From: Sulfurimonas sediminis
GTDB taxonomy: Bacteria > Campylobacterota > Campylobacteria > Campylobacterales > Sulfurimonadaceae
Reading direction: 5' to 3'
Length of the DNA: 64,000 nucleotides
Assembly: GCF_014905115.1 (NCBI RefSeq)
Contig: NZ_CP041235.1
Coordinates: 2,046,001 to 2,110,000, forward strand
Of this stretch, positions 43,882 through 53,286 are shown in pieces. The translations under genes and the position numbers were made by a program. Every line of letters begins with the position of its first letter. Position 1 is the first letter of the stretch. The notes below the pieces were generated by a model. It saw nothing but the letters and a program-made list of their open reading frames with translations. It searched no databases and was not told the DNA's origin.

Positions 43882-45332
43882 TAATTCTCCTCTTGTATTG
43901 TATGAACCCCTATGGATTCATGCCTGTTTAATGCAGATATTACTATCTCTTTTGCCGTTAGTAAACGAAATTTTAGTAGTTTACCAATATTTTCATTTAA
44001 AAGTGCATTAATTGTGGATAAAGCATCGTTTAATCCGCTTTTTGTACGAATTATAGAAACATTTTCCCACATTATTCGTCTGAGTTGGTCTTTTTTCGCC
44101 TTGTCATCTTTGAGACTCATCACCTCATCGTGCAATTCAAATGTTTTCATATTTTTTGGCGTGTCAATGTTTTTTAAAATATCATCTACTGCCCTTTTTG
44201 CAAAAACCAAACCTTCCAGCAGTGAGTTCGATGCCAGTCTGTTTGCACCATGCACTCTTGTTGAAGCAACTTCACCGACAGCATACAAATTTTTCACATT
44301 TGGCACTCTGGCATTCAGGTCGGTGCGAATACCCCCGATGGCATAATGAAAAGCAGGCGATATCGGAACCCTTTTCGCAGGAACATTAAAGCCCAGTTCC
44401 CTCAGATTCTTGCAAATATTTGGAAATCTGTGTTCAAAATACTCTTTATCAAAATTTTCACAGTTGAGATACACATGCATACCTGTCTTCTTTTTGTATT
44501 TGTATATTGCCTTGCTGACAATATCGCGTGAGGCCAACTCGCCTCTCTCATCATAATCAAACAGGAATCTTCTTCCGGTTTCATCCTCTATAGTTGCTCC
44601 CTCTCCGCGAAGGGCCTCTGTCAAGAGCATTTTTTGGGCATTGTTAGAGTTTACAAATACAGTGGGATGAAACTGCAGCATTTCCATTCTGTCAAGGGCT
44701 ACGCCTTTCATCACACAAAGTCCTTGTATATCAGCACTGATGCAAGGTGCATTTGTATGGTATTCATACAAAGAACCAACACCTCCGCTTGCAATAATGA
44801 CATTTTTTGCATATATGTTTCTGCGTTGTCTGTGATCAAGTACGGTAACGCCGTAACATTCGCCATTATCAATCAGCAGATCAACGACTCTTGCATCACT
44901 GAGCATCGCATGGGCAGTATGTTCAAGAAGAAAATGGTGCAGATACCTTCCCGTCGCATCACCGCCTGCATGCAGTATCCGTTCACAGGAGTGTGCCGCT
45001 TCTTTTGTATAAAGAAGTTCTCCTTCTTCATTAGTATCAAAACAAAAGCCCTGTTCTATCAAATCATCAATCGCCTGACGTGAATTCTGGCTCAGAACAT
45101 CCACAGCTTCCGGATCACACAGCCCGTCACCGGCGGCAAGTGTGTCTTTGATATGCATCGGAATATCCGCTTCATCACGGGCCAACGCCACTCCACCCTG
45201 TGCATAAAATGTATTGCATTTAAAAGTTTCCCGCTTATTAATAATAAGCACTTTTTTCTCGGCAGGAATATTCATACTTGCATAGAGTCCTGCCACACCT
45301 GCGCCTATTATTACTACATCATATTCAGTCAT
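43881..45332 (-). CDS. nadB: L-aspartate oxidase
   Basis: FAD enzyme that oxidises L-aspartate to iminoaspartate for NAD synthesis with NadA. The 483-residue protein has the FAD fold start VVIIGAGVAGLYAS, QGGVALARDEAD, the active-site block HAGGDATGRYLHHFL, and the C-terminal VHGANRLASNSLLEGL. The start overlaps the stop of the lipoprotein gene upstream by one base. nadA is not in the window. Confidence 0.95.
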   Translation of the reverse strand: MTEYDVVIIGAGVAGLYASMNIPAEKKVLIINKRETFKCNTFYAQGGVALARDEADIPMHIKDTLAAGDGLCDPEAVDVLSQNSRQAIDDLIEQGFCFDTNEEGELLYTKEAAHSCERILHAGGDATGRYLHHFLLEHTAHAMLSDARVVDLLIDNGECYGVTVLDHRQRRNIYAKNVIIASGGVGSLYEYHTNAPCISADIQGLCVMKGVALDRMEMLQFHPTVFVNSNNAQKMLLTEALRGEGATIEDETGRRFLFDYDERGELASRDIVSKAIYKYKKKTGMHVYLNCENFDKEYFEHRFPNICKNLRELGFNVPAKRVPISPAFHYAIGGIRTDLNARVPNVKNLYAVGEVASTRVHGANRLASNSLLEGLVFAKRAVDDILKNIDTPKNMKTFELHDEVMSLKDDKAKKDQLRRIMWENVSIIRTKSGLNDALSTINALLNENIGKLLKFRLLTAKEIVISALNRHESIGVHTIQEEN

Positions 45333-45526
45333 TACGGTGCACAGCTTTCATTTGTATCATTACCAAACTCTTTTTTTTGAATAATAAACTTCACATTTTT
45401 ATCCTCTTTGGGTACACTCTGTTCATAATAAGGGGGTGCTTTATAGCCGCACCCGCTTACGCTTAATAAAAAGCTTGCTATAATTAGCCTATGAAAAACA
45501 GCAGTGATATTCTCAACTCTCTTCAA
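45332..45526 (-). CDS. small lipoprotein, LptM-like
   Basis: Short protein with a clear lipoprotein signal: hydrophobic LIIASFLL then lipobox SVSGC and the sequence CGYKAPPYY, resembling the CGxKxPLY start of LptM/YifL, which helps LptD disulfide maturation. No ATG lies in a sensible place. I prefer TTG 45526, giving 64 residues ([14 protein letters not shown] before the hydrophobic core), over a longer reading to 45604. The gene overlaps nadB by one base and its 5' part overlaps the divergent DciA-like gene. The lipobox is firm; the name is a guess. Confidence 0.6.
   Translation of the reverse strand: MKRVENITAVFHRLIIASFLLSVSGCGYKAPPYYEQSVPKEDKNVKFIIQKKEFGNDTNESCAP
45457..45484 (+). promoter_or_regulatory. 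promoter of the DciA-like gene, probably leaderless
   Basis: TATAAT at 45479-45484 sits six bases before the ATG at 45491, so the transcript should start at or next to the start codon. TTACGC at 45457-45462 is a weak -35, 16 bases away. No ribosome site is visible before the ATG. Confidence 0.5.
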
Positions 45527-45946
45527 AATAAACCTCAATTTTCTAAACTCTCTCAATACAAATGTATCCATAAAATACAATCGGCATTCAGCCCCCCTTT
45601 GCAAAAGATGATTAAGTTTTCATATATAAAAAACAAAATACTTTTTTTCGTTCTCAATCATCCCGGTGCCAAACAAGAATTTGATAATAGTATACAAAGC
45701 ATTAAAAGTGCTTTAAAGTTTCACACTCCCGCAGAATGCGAAAATGAAACCATAACAGATATAAAGGCTTTTGTTACACACAAACCTACTTTACACAGAG
45801 ACACAGAAACATTGACACACCCCAGAAAAATTGTATCTTACAGGGAAAGAGCAACGGGAAACTTTGACATTCCTGTTCATGATGAAAAACTCAGAGAACT
45901 TATTCTCTCTATTCAAAAAATTATAAAAGAAAAAAATGACACTTAA
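45491..45946 (+). CDS. DUF721 / DciA-like protein
   Basis: 151-residue protein with a helical N-terminus followed by a KH-like DUF721 core (about residues 40-95) typical of DciA, the replicative helicase loader partner in bacteria without DnaC. The divergent C-terminal half is charged. Such a gene in this phylum is a reasonable DciA candidate, but assignment rests on weak similarity ([10 protein letters not shown] start and the hydrophobic strand [17 protein letters not shown]). It overlaps uvrC by 11 bases. Confidence 0.65.
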   Translation: MKNSSDILNSLQNKPQFSKLSQYKCIHKIQSAFSPPLQKMIKFSYIKNKILFFVLNHPGAKQEFDNSIQSIKSALKFHTPAECENETITDIKAFVTHKPTLHRDTETLTHPRKIVSYRERATGNFDIPVHDEKLRELILSIQKIIKEKNDT

Positions 45947-47738
45947 AGAAAAAATCCAACAACTGCCGGACAAACCAGGGGTCTATCAGTATTTTGACAA
46001 AAACGGCCATCTCCTGTATGTGGGCAAAGCCAAGAACCTTGCCAAGCGGGTAAAAAGCTACTGGCAGTTTACTCCAAAGCTTTGTGCAAATCCGCAGCTC
46101 TCTTTGCGCATTTCAAAAATGATCAAGCAAACAGTTTCCATGGATTATATCATCGTAAATTCCGAACATGATGCGCTCATACTTGAAAATTCACTGATCA
46201 AACAGCTGGGTCCGAAATACAATATTTTACTCCGTGATGACAAAACCTACCCCTACATTTACATAGACAACTCTCAGGAGTACCCTCGGTTCGACATTAC
46301 AAGAAAGGTGATCAACTCCAAAGATATCACCTACTATGGTCCCTACTCTGTCGGTGCGAGAGATATTCTCAACTCCATTTATGATATTTGCAAACTTGTG
46401 CAGAAAAAATCCTGTCTGAAGTCAAAAAAACTTTGTCTCTACTATCAGATAGACAAGTGTCTCGGTCCCTGTGAACTGCCAATCTCCAAAGAGCGTTATC
46501 AGCAGGAAGTAACACTTGCATCGCAGCTGATTAAAAACAAAAAACTGCTTCTTGGCAGACTGGAAGAAAAAATGGAGTTTTATGCCCAGGAGTTACGCTT
46601 TGAAGAAGCCGCCGAGCTCAGAGACACTATAGAGAGGATAGAACGCTCCCAGATTAAAAGCGAAATTGATTTTGCCACAAATGAACATTATGATATTTTT
46701 GCGATAGAAAGCTCTGAAAAAAGAGCGGTTGTTGTGAAAATATTTATGCGCCACGGCAAAATCATCTCTTCTTCCCATGAGTATCTGCAGCTGCATGAAG
46801 GCTTGGATTTGAATGAGCTCTATTCAAGAGCGCTGCTTGGATTTTACAAAGATGAAAAGCCTCCCATCACTGCTCCGATTCTTCTTCCTCAGAGTTTTGA
46901 GGACAAAGAACTCATAGCGCATCACCTCACAAAAGTATTTGGTCAAAAAGCACACATTCTCATCCCTCAAAGAGGAAAGAAAAAAGATTTAATCGCTTTG
47001 GCAAAATTAAATGCAAGGGAGTTGTTGAAAAAAGACAGAGAAACACTGAATGTCAAAATACTCGAAGAACTCCAGGAACTGTGTCAACTGCAAAAAATTC
47101 CAAACAGGGTGGAAATATTTGACAATTCACATATGTCCGGTGTCGCAACAGTCGGGGCTATGGTCGTATATGAAAATGCAAAGTTTGACAAAAAATCCTA
47201 CAGAACCTATCATCTCGAAGCAAAAGACGAATACTCCCAAATGCGCGAAACACTTACAAAAAGAGTGGAGAGTTTTTCTAAAAATTCACCGCCGGACCTG
47301 TGGATACTCGACGGAGGAGCAACACTGCTTAAACTTGCACTTGACATACTTGAATCAAACGGTATCAACCTTGATGTCATAGCCATTTCAAAAGAAAAAG
47401 TTGATGCAAAAGCACACCGAGCCAAAGGAAACGCTCAGGATATTCTCTATACAAAAGAGCAAATTTTCAGACTCAAAACAAGTGACAAACGTCTGCAGTG
47501 GGTCCAAAATTTACGGGATGAAGCACACAGAGCAGCGATCACATTTCACAAAAAAACAAAACTCAAACTTGATCAAGAAAGCAGACTTTTAAGTTTACAT
47601 GGAATATCAGCTGCAAAAATTCAAAAACTGCTCAACCATTACGGTACTTTTGAAGCACTCAAAAGTGCCACATTTGATGATATTCGTTCACTTTTAAATA
47701 CAAAAGATGCAAAAACAATCAAAAATTTTTATAAATAA
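45936..47738 (+). CDS. uvrC: excinuclease ABC subunit C
   Basis: Dual-incision nuclease of nucleotide excision repair. The 600-residue protein has an N-terminal GIY-YIG nuclease ([21 protein letters not shown]), a Cys-containing region ([20 protein letters not shown]), a UVR domain ([22 protein letters not shown], about 205-230), an RNase H-like nuclease domain (IFDNSHMSG with WILDGG), and a helix-hairpin-helix tail. It is translationally linked to the gene before it by an 11-base overlap. Confidence 0.97.
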   Translation: MTLKEKIQQLPDKPGVYQYFDKNGHLLYVGKAKNLAKRVKSYWQFTPKLCANPQLSLRISKMIKQTVSMDYIIVNSEHDALILENSLIKQLGPKYNILLRDDKTYPYIYIDNSQEYPRFDITRKVINSKDITYYGPYSVGARDILNSIYDICKLVQKKSCLKSKKLCLYYQIDKCLGPCELPISKERYQQEVTLASQLIKNKKLLLGRLEEKMEFYAQELRFEEAAELRDTIERIERSQIKSEIDFATNEHYDIFAIESSEKRAVVVKIFMRHGKIISSSHEYLQLHEGLDLNELYSRALLGFYKDEKPPITAPILLPQSFEDKELIAHHLTKVFGQKAHILIPQRGKKKDLIALAKLNARELLKKDRETLNVKILEELQELCQLQKIPNRVEIFDNSHMSGVATVGAMVVYENAKFDKKSYRTYHLEAKDEYSQMRETLTKRVESFSKNSPPDLWILDGGATLLKLALDILESNGINLDVIAISKEKVDAKAHRAKGNAQDILYTKEQIFRLKTSDKRLQWVQNLRDEAHRAAITFHKKTKLKLDQESRLLSLHGISAAKIQKLLNHYGTFEALKSATFDDIRSLLNTKDAKTIKNFYK

Positions 47739-47807
47739 GTTTTTTTTTCACTCCTTTATGATATATTTGTGATAATGCTAGTAAGTAACTAATTATAAGG
47801 TTTTTTA

Positions 47808-48224
47808 ATGAGTAAGATTATCCCTGTAGACGAAGAGTATTTTTTTGACGGAAATGTCATTATTTCTCAAACAGATTTAAAAGGTGTTATTACCTATGCA
47901 AACAAACTGTTTTGCAGTGTATCCGGCTATAAAGCCGATGAACTGGTAGGACAACCCCACAACATACTCAGACATCCGGATATGCCACGCAGTATATTTG
48001 CAAAAATGTGGGAAACTATTCAAAGTGGACAGGCTTGGAACGGACTTGTAAAAAACCTTAGAAAAGACGGTTTGTACTACTGGGTAGAGACAGAAATTCT
48101 GCCAATCAGAGATAATGATGAAAATATAACAGGTTATATTGCTGCCAGAAAAGCAGCCTCTCGCAAAGATATTCAAGAAACAGAAGAAACATACAAAAAA
48201 ATGCTTGAGACAGAAGAGGAATAA
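47808..48224 (+). CDS. PAS-domain sensor protein
   Basis: 138-residue soluble protein that is nearly all one PAS domain of the Aer type (NKLFCSVSGYKADELVGQPHNILRHPDMP). Aer-type PAS domains bind FAD or haem and sense redox or oxygen. No output domain follows. It is the first gene of a four-gene run, 11 bases before the Hpt gene, and may relay to it by protein contact. Confidence 0.85.
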   Translation: MSKIIPVDEEYFFDGNVIISQTDLKGVITYANKLFCSVSGYKADELVGQPHNILRHPDMPRSIFAKMWETIQSGQAWNGLVKNLRKDGLYYWVETEILPIRDNDENITGYIAARKAASRKDIQETEETYKKMLETEEE

Positions 48225-48235
48225 GGGATGGAAGA

Positions 48236-49705
48236 ATGCTAATTTATAATTTTCAAAAAGAGTTTTTGGGTATTGACGAAAAAAACCTGCGTACACTGGG
48301 GTATAAAGATTTGGCTGATCTGCGCGCAGAAGTGACGGATTTCGCAGATTTGTTTGTAAAAACACCAGGATATATACATAATTTTCAGCATGTGCACTGG
48401 ATTGACTATATTACATGCGCAGAGTCAAATGAAGAATCCAAAGTCATCATTCATGCCAATTCAAAAAATTACAAAGCAATAATTACAATTACAAATGCCT
48501 ATCTTGTGGACAATCCGACTCAAAAAGCCTATATAGTACACTTAAACAATTTGCGAACACTGACAGCACAGGAATATGATGCTATTTCAGGAGATATTAC
48601 GCAAAGAACAATACCGGAAACAGTATCTCCGCAGCAGTCGCAACCAATCCTCCAAACAGAAGAAACAACAGTTATACAAGATGAGTATGACACTCCGTTA
48701 CATGTGGAAACCAAAGAGAAAGAAGACCTGGATGCACTACTGGATGTAGGTGACTTGAGTATCGAAACCCAGGAAGTAAAAAAGAGAGAGCCTTTGGTCC
48801 AAGAATCTCCTCAAAAACCGAAAAGCACCTATGTTTTTGACCCCAATATTGCATCCAAAGAGCTTGGTCTGCCGCTTGATTTGATTGAAGAGTTTATACA
48901 GGATTTTATAACCCAGGCAAACGACTTTAAAGATGAACTTTACAGATCACTTGAAGAAGGAGATACAGACAATGTTAAAACTCTTTCGCATAAGCTTAAA
49001 GGAGTTGCAGCGAATCTTCGCATTGAAGATGCACATGAAGTACTTTCAATTATAAATGCCACTTCTGATGTCGATATTATAAAGACAAACCTGGATGATT
49101 TTTACAGGATTATTGCAAAATTAGCCGGGGAAGAAGATCTTGGAACCATAAAAGACGATGAAGTGCCTCAAAAAATTGAGATTCCGGAACTTTATGATGA
49201 TGATTTTGTTGCACCACAGGAATCTGAAGAAATTCTGACTTTTAAAGATGATGAGCCTGAACTGACTTTGGAATTTAAAGAAGAGCCGCAGCCCCAACTT
49301 GAAACAGAGCCGGAAATTCAAGAAGAACAGGAAATTCAGGAAGAGACAGAGCAGCAGGAAGAATCACAAACGCAGGAAGAATCAGAAAATGAGAAAAAAT
49401 ATTCTAAAGAAAAAATTGCCAATGAAATAGGCCTGGATTTAGAGAGTTTCAATGAACTCTTTGAAGACTTTATAAAAGAAGCACATGCTATAATTGCAAA
49501 AATAAATGATGCTCTCGCCACCCAAGACTATCCTGCACTGAAGCGGCAAGCCTTAAAATTAAAAGGAATGAGTGACAATATGAGAATGCACACTTTTACA
49601 AATGAACTTGAAACACTAACACACTCTACAGATAAAGAGACACTGACACAAACTGTAAAAGAGATAGAAAATATACTGACAGCAATTTCAAAAGAAGAGG
49701 AATAG
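48236..49705 (+). CDS. PAS / double Hpt protein, second Hpt lacks its histidine
   Basis: 489-residue soluble protein. Residues about 1-125 look PAS-like (PGYIHNFQHVHWIDYI), then an acidic, low-complexity linker. The first Hpt domain (about 215-290) has the phospho-acceptor His252 in LSHKLKGVAANL. The second (about 410-480) matches in pattern but reads ALKLKGMSDNM with Leu440 where the His should be, so it cannot take phosphate. Between them lies a long E/Q-rich stretch (about 360-400). It lies 3 bases before the hybrid kinase gene, so they should be partners. Confidence 0.85.
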   Translation: MLIYNFQKEFLGIDEKNLRTLGYKDLADLRAEVTDFADLFVKTPGYIHNFQHVHWIDYITCAESNEESKVIIHANSKNYKAIITITNAYLVDNPTQKAYIVHLNNLRTLTAQEYDAISGDITQRTIPETVSPQQSQPILQTEETTVIQDEYDTPLHVETKEKEDLDALLDVGDLSIETQEVKKREPLVQESPQKPKSTYVFDPNIASKELGLPLDLIEEFIQDFITQANDFKDELYRSLEEGDTDNVKTLSHKLKGVAANLRIEDAHEVLSIINATSDVDIIKTNLDDFYRIIAKLAGEEDLGTIKDDEVPQKIEIPELYDDDFVAPQESEEILTFKDDEPELTLEFKEEPQPQLETEPEIQEEQEIQEETEQQEESQTQEESENEKKYSKEKIANEIGLDLESFNELFEDFIKEAHAIIAKINDALATQDYPALKRQALKLKGMSDNMRMHTFTNELETLTHSTDKETLTQTVKEIENILTAISKEEE

Positions 49706-49708
49706 GCA

Positions 49709-52700
49709 ATGCAAATAGGACTAAAAAACAGACTTCGACTTATTAGTTTATTACCGATTATTATTTTAATTTCTATTACAAGTTATTTTGTATATAACTC
49801 ATACGAAAACTATAAAGCGGCGCAACTTCTCCAGGATAAGCTTTCCACAAACAGGCAACTCAACAACCTTCTGAGAAATGTTTCCCGGGAAAGAGGTATG
49901 ACCGTAATGTACCTTGGTAATTCCTCACCAAATACATTAAAATCACTCTTAAAGCAGAGAAAGATTGTTGACAAACAGGAAAAACTCTATTTTCAACAGC
50001 TACAGGCACTTTCACAAAAAGACACGGCATTAAAAAATGCGATGCAAAGTATAAAACATGCCAGAACATTGGTTGACGCACATAAAATAAACTTTGAAGA
50101 TATATATACCAAAGTATACGGCAAAGCAGAGCAGATAATTATTAAACAACTCGAAACCATTACATCCCACCAACTTGATAATAAAATCAACACATATGCA
50201 TCGATTTATATTTCACTGGTCCGTGCAAATGCCTACACCGCAGATGAACGTGACTTCATCTCTTATACACTTGCCCGCTCAACAGAAATGGACGAAGAAG
50301 AGATTAATCAATGGCTCTCCTTAATAGCAAAAGCAGATGCCATCGATTTCTATAACATTAAAGACAAAAAACTTGAAACCAAGCTGAATGAATTGTTTAA
50401 AAGTGATGATGCTCTTGAACTCTTTGATGACCTTAACTCAGAACGTGCTTCCATTTTAATTGCTGCAGCAAGCGGAGAGTATGAAACAAACCCGGGTGTC
50501 TGGTTTGCCATGCTTTCAGAAAAAAGCAACCTTATTTCAGAGGGAGAAAATGTTGTTCTGAGTGCCATGGACAGCAGAGCCGTTCAGGTAAAAACAGAAG
50601 CTTTACAGTTTTTGACCATTACATTGACAATTTGGCTGATTTCAATCATATTGGCAGTTTTAGGCTTTTTGCTCTCTAATGAAATTGCCAGAAATATTCA
50701 CAACCTTGAAGGTGTCCTCAGAAAAGTGGCAGAAGACACAAATGAGAGTGACAAAGCAATTGAGATCAATCTTCATACAGCCAAAGGAACAGAAGAGGCC
50801 TACAGTCTTTTGGAAAAAATTATTGAGCAGACGAAAAGAGATAAAGAAGCAGCACAGGAAGCAAGTGAAGCAAAATCAATGTTCCTTGCAAACATGTCAC
50901 ATGAAATTCGTACACCGCTCAACGGAATCGTTGGTTTTACAGAACTTCTTAAAGATACAGGACTCAAAGAAGAGCAACAGGAGTTTGTTGAAATTATCGA
51001 AAAATCTTCAGAAAACCTCCTTGAAATTATCAACAATATTCTTGACCTTTCAAAAATCGAGAGTAATAAACTTGAAATTGAAGATGTTATCTTTAATCCT
51101 ATAGAAGAGTTTGAAAGTGCCGTTGATGTATATGCTGTCCGTGCAAGTGAAAAGCATATTGATCTGGGATGTTTTATTGACCCTGAACTTGAGCAGCCAC
51201 TCAAAGGTGACCCGACAAAAATCAAAGAAGTTCTCATCAACCTGCTCTCAAATGCAGTGAAGTTTACAAGCAGTTCCGGAGCTATCAATGTCGATATCAG
51301 AAAACTGCAATCACCGCAGGAAGGAACAACACGTATCAGATTTGAAGTGCAAGACAGCGGTATCGGTGTTACAAGCGAACAAAAATCCAGAATTTTTGAA
51401 GCTTTTTCACAAGCAGATACATCCATTACACGTAAATACGGCGGTACAGGTCTTGGTCTTACAATTTCTGCGCGTTTTATTGAACTGATGGGAGGACAGC
51501 TTGATCTGCACAGTGAGCCGGGAGAAGGAACAACTTTCTTCTTTACACTTGATTTTGAAGAGATAGAAGTAATCAGTGAAAGTGCCAAAGAACAATATCT
51601 GGGAATCAATGCTTTAATTTTAGAGTCTACTCATAAAACAAAAAGACAAGACACCTATCTCAAAGAGTATCTTGATTTCTATGGAGTAAGTTATACAACA
51701 TTTAAAAATAAAAATGAAATTGAAACGCTCCAGCGACAAATAAATTATGATATGCTTTTTGTAGATTATGAATATGCAAATGAAGAAGAGTTAAAAGCAT
51801 ACAGCACTCTTCCGCAAAAGCTGATACTTCTTACAAAATCTTATTTTATGAGAAAAATCGACTCTATGGGTATAGAGATATTTAAAACCATATATGAGCC
51901 ATTAAACAATACCAAACTAAAAGCAGCACTTGAAAATTACCAAAGTCAAAATTTTACAGCACCAAAAGTAAAACCAACTTCAAACAAAGTCTTTACAGTC
52001 GGTTCATCTAAATTTGCGGCAAAAGTACTTGTTGCAGAAGACAATATAATCAACCAGAAGCTGATAAAACGGACACTTGAAGACCTGGGGCTCACTGTTG
52101 GTATCGCATCCAATGGGCTTGAAGCATTCCAAAAACGCAAAGACAATAACTATGATCTGATTTTTATGGATATCCAGATGCCTTTCCTTGATGGTATAGA
52201 AGCGACACAGGAGATTCTTGAATATGAAGAGGTATACAACCAGCCCCATGTTCCGATAATCGCTTTAACGGCAAATGCACTCAAGGGGGACCGTGAAAGA
52301 TTTTTAGCAGCCGGACTTGACGAATATACAACAAAACCATTAGTACGTGAAGAGATCATAACACTGCTGAATCATTTTTTAGCAGACCACATTGTGGATG
52401 TAGATGAAGCAAAGGCAGAAGAAGAGAAAACAAAAAAAGTAGAGCAGCAGAAAGAAGAAGCAAAAGAGCAGAAAAAAGAAGAAAAAGCGGTGCAGGAAGA
52501 AGTTCCGGTAAAATACAAAGCTGATATTCTTCTTGCTAAAAAAAGTCCCTTTGAAACAAAGCTTTTTACAAAAATTCTCAGTTCGCTTGGATATACTTAC
52601 GAAGTCATAGACAACATAGATGAATTGCAAAAGAAAATTGAAGAGGAGAGCTATAAACTTATTTTATTTGACAAAGAGACTGAAACTTTAGACTTGAAAG

Positions 52701-52876
52701 ATTTCGCCCACTCAGTCAAAGAGAAAAGTCAGAAAAACAATCTTTCCAGCTACCTGGTAATGATTGTAGATCCTGCTGTACCTGTAAGTGAAGAAGATTC
52801 GAAATATGTAGATGAAACGATTAAAAACATTATAAACAAAGACTTGCTGAGACTTGTTATAGAAAAATTTATTTAA
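49709..52876 (+). CDS. hybrid histidine kinase with NIT-type sensor
   Basis: 1055-residue membrane kinase. Order: transmembrane segment (about 12-30), extracytoplasmic NIT-like domain (about 40-295; SRERGMTVMYLG as in nitrate- and nitrite-sensing NIT domains), second transmembrane segment (about 297-325), HAMP-like stretch, HisKA with phospho-His398 (MSHEIRTPLNG), HATPase with GTGLGLTI, a receiver-like domain without a clear phospho-Asp (about 630-730), a canonical receiver with Asp821 (FMDIQMPFLDG), an E/K-rich linker, and a third receiver-like domain (about 930-1050). The ligand is inferred from family only. Confidence 0.88.
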   Translation: MQIGLKNRLRLISLLPIIILISITSYFVYNSYENYKAAQLLQDKLSTNRQLNNLLRNVSRERGMTVMYLGNSSPNTLKSLLKQRKIVDKQEKLYFQQLQALSQKDTALKNAMQSIKHARTLVDAHKINFEDIYTKVYGKAEQIIIKQLETITSHQLDNKINTYASIYISLVRANAYTADERDFISYTLARSTEMDEEEINQWLSLIAKADAIDFYNIKDKKLETKLNELFKSDDALELFDDLNSERASILIAAASGEYETNPGVWFAMLSEKSNLISEGENVVLSAMDSRAVQVKTEALQFLTITLTIWLISIILAVLGFLLSNEIARNIHNLEGVLRKVAEDTNESDKAIEINLHTAKGTEEAYSLLEKIIEQTKRDKEAAQEASEAKSMFLANMSHEIRTPLNGIVGFTELLKDTGLKEEQQEFVEIIEKSSENLLEIINNILDLSKIESNKLEIEDVIFNPIEEFESAVDVYAVRASEKHIDLGCFIDPELEQPLKGDPTKIKEVLINLLSNAVKFTSSSGAINVDIRKLQSPQEGTTRIRFEVQDSGIGVTSEQKSRIFEAFSQADTSITRKYGGTGLGLTISARFIELMGGQLDLHSEPGEGTTFFFTLDFEEIEVISESAKEQYLGINALILESTHKTKRQDTYLKEYLDFYGVSYTTFKNKNEIETLQRQINYDMLFVDYEYANEEELKAYSTLPQKLILLTKSYFMRKIDSMGIEIFKTIYEPLNNTKLKAALENYQSQNFTAPKVKPTSNKVFTVGSSKFAAKVLVAEDNIINQKLIKRTLEDLGLTVGIASNGLEAFQKRKDNNYDLIFMDIQMPFLDGIEATQEILEYEEVYNQPHVPIIALTANALKGDRERFLAAGLDEYTTKPLVREEIITLLNHFLADHIVDVDEAKAEEEKTKKVEQQKEEAKEQKKEEKAVQEEVPVKYKADILLAKKSPFETKLFTKILSSLGYTYEVIDNIDELQKKIEEESYKLILFDKETETLDLKDFAHSVKEKSQKNNLSSYLVMIVDPAVPVSEEDSKYVDETIKNIINKDLLRLVIEKFI

Positions 52877-52886
52877 GGAAATAACT

Positions 52887-53264
52887 ATGAAAAAAACTGA
52901 TTTGGTTGTGCTTGCAGTTGATGATGATCTCATTAATTTGAAGCTTTTAAAATCTATGCTGATGAAAAGCGGAAATGTAAAAGAGGTTGTCGAAGCAAAA
53001 AACGGCTCAGATGCCATAGGCATTTTAAAAAGCCGTGATGATATTGACCTGATTCTCTTGGATATCATTATGCCTATCATGGGTGGTATCGATATGCTTA
53101 AAGTCGTGCGTGCCGATGAAAGTTTGCGTCAACTCCCTATTTTGGTTCTTACAACAGATGAAACAAAAAAGGCAGAAGCTTTGGAGTGCGGCGCAAATGG
53201 GTTTTTAATGAAACCTATACGCAATGACGATTTGATTGCGAAAATAAAAACAGTCATCGTCTAA
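52887..53264 (+). CDS. single-domain response regulator
   Basis: 125-residue CheY-like receiver alone: acidic pair DDD near the start (AVDDDLIN), phospho-Asp in LILLDIIMP (about residue 57), Thr in VLTTDE and Lys in FLMKPI. It lies 10 bases after the hybrid kinase gene, so it is the likely end acceptor of this phosphorelay or its diverter. No output domain, so the effect must pass through protein contact, for example motors. Confidence 0.93.
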   Translation: MKKTDLVVLAVDDDLINLKLLKSMLMKSGNVKEVVEAKNGSDAIGILKSRDDIDLILLDIIMPIMGGIDMLKVVRADESLRQLPILVLTTDETKKAEALECGANGFLMKPIRNDDLIAKIKTVIV

Positions 53265-53286
53265 AATATAAACAGGTTCTACCCGT

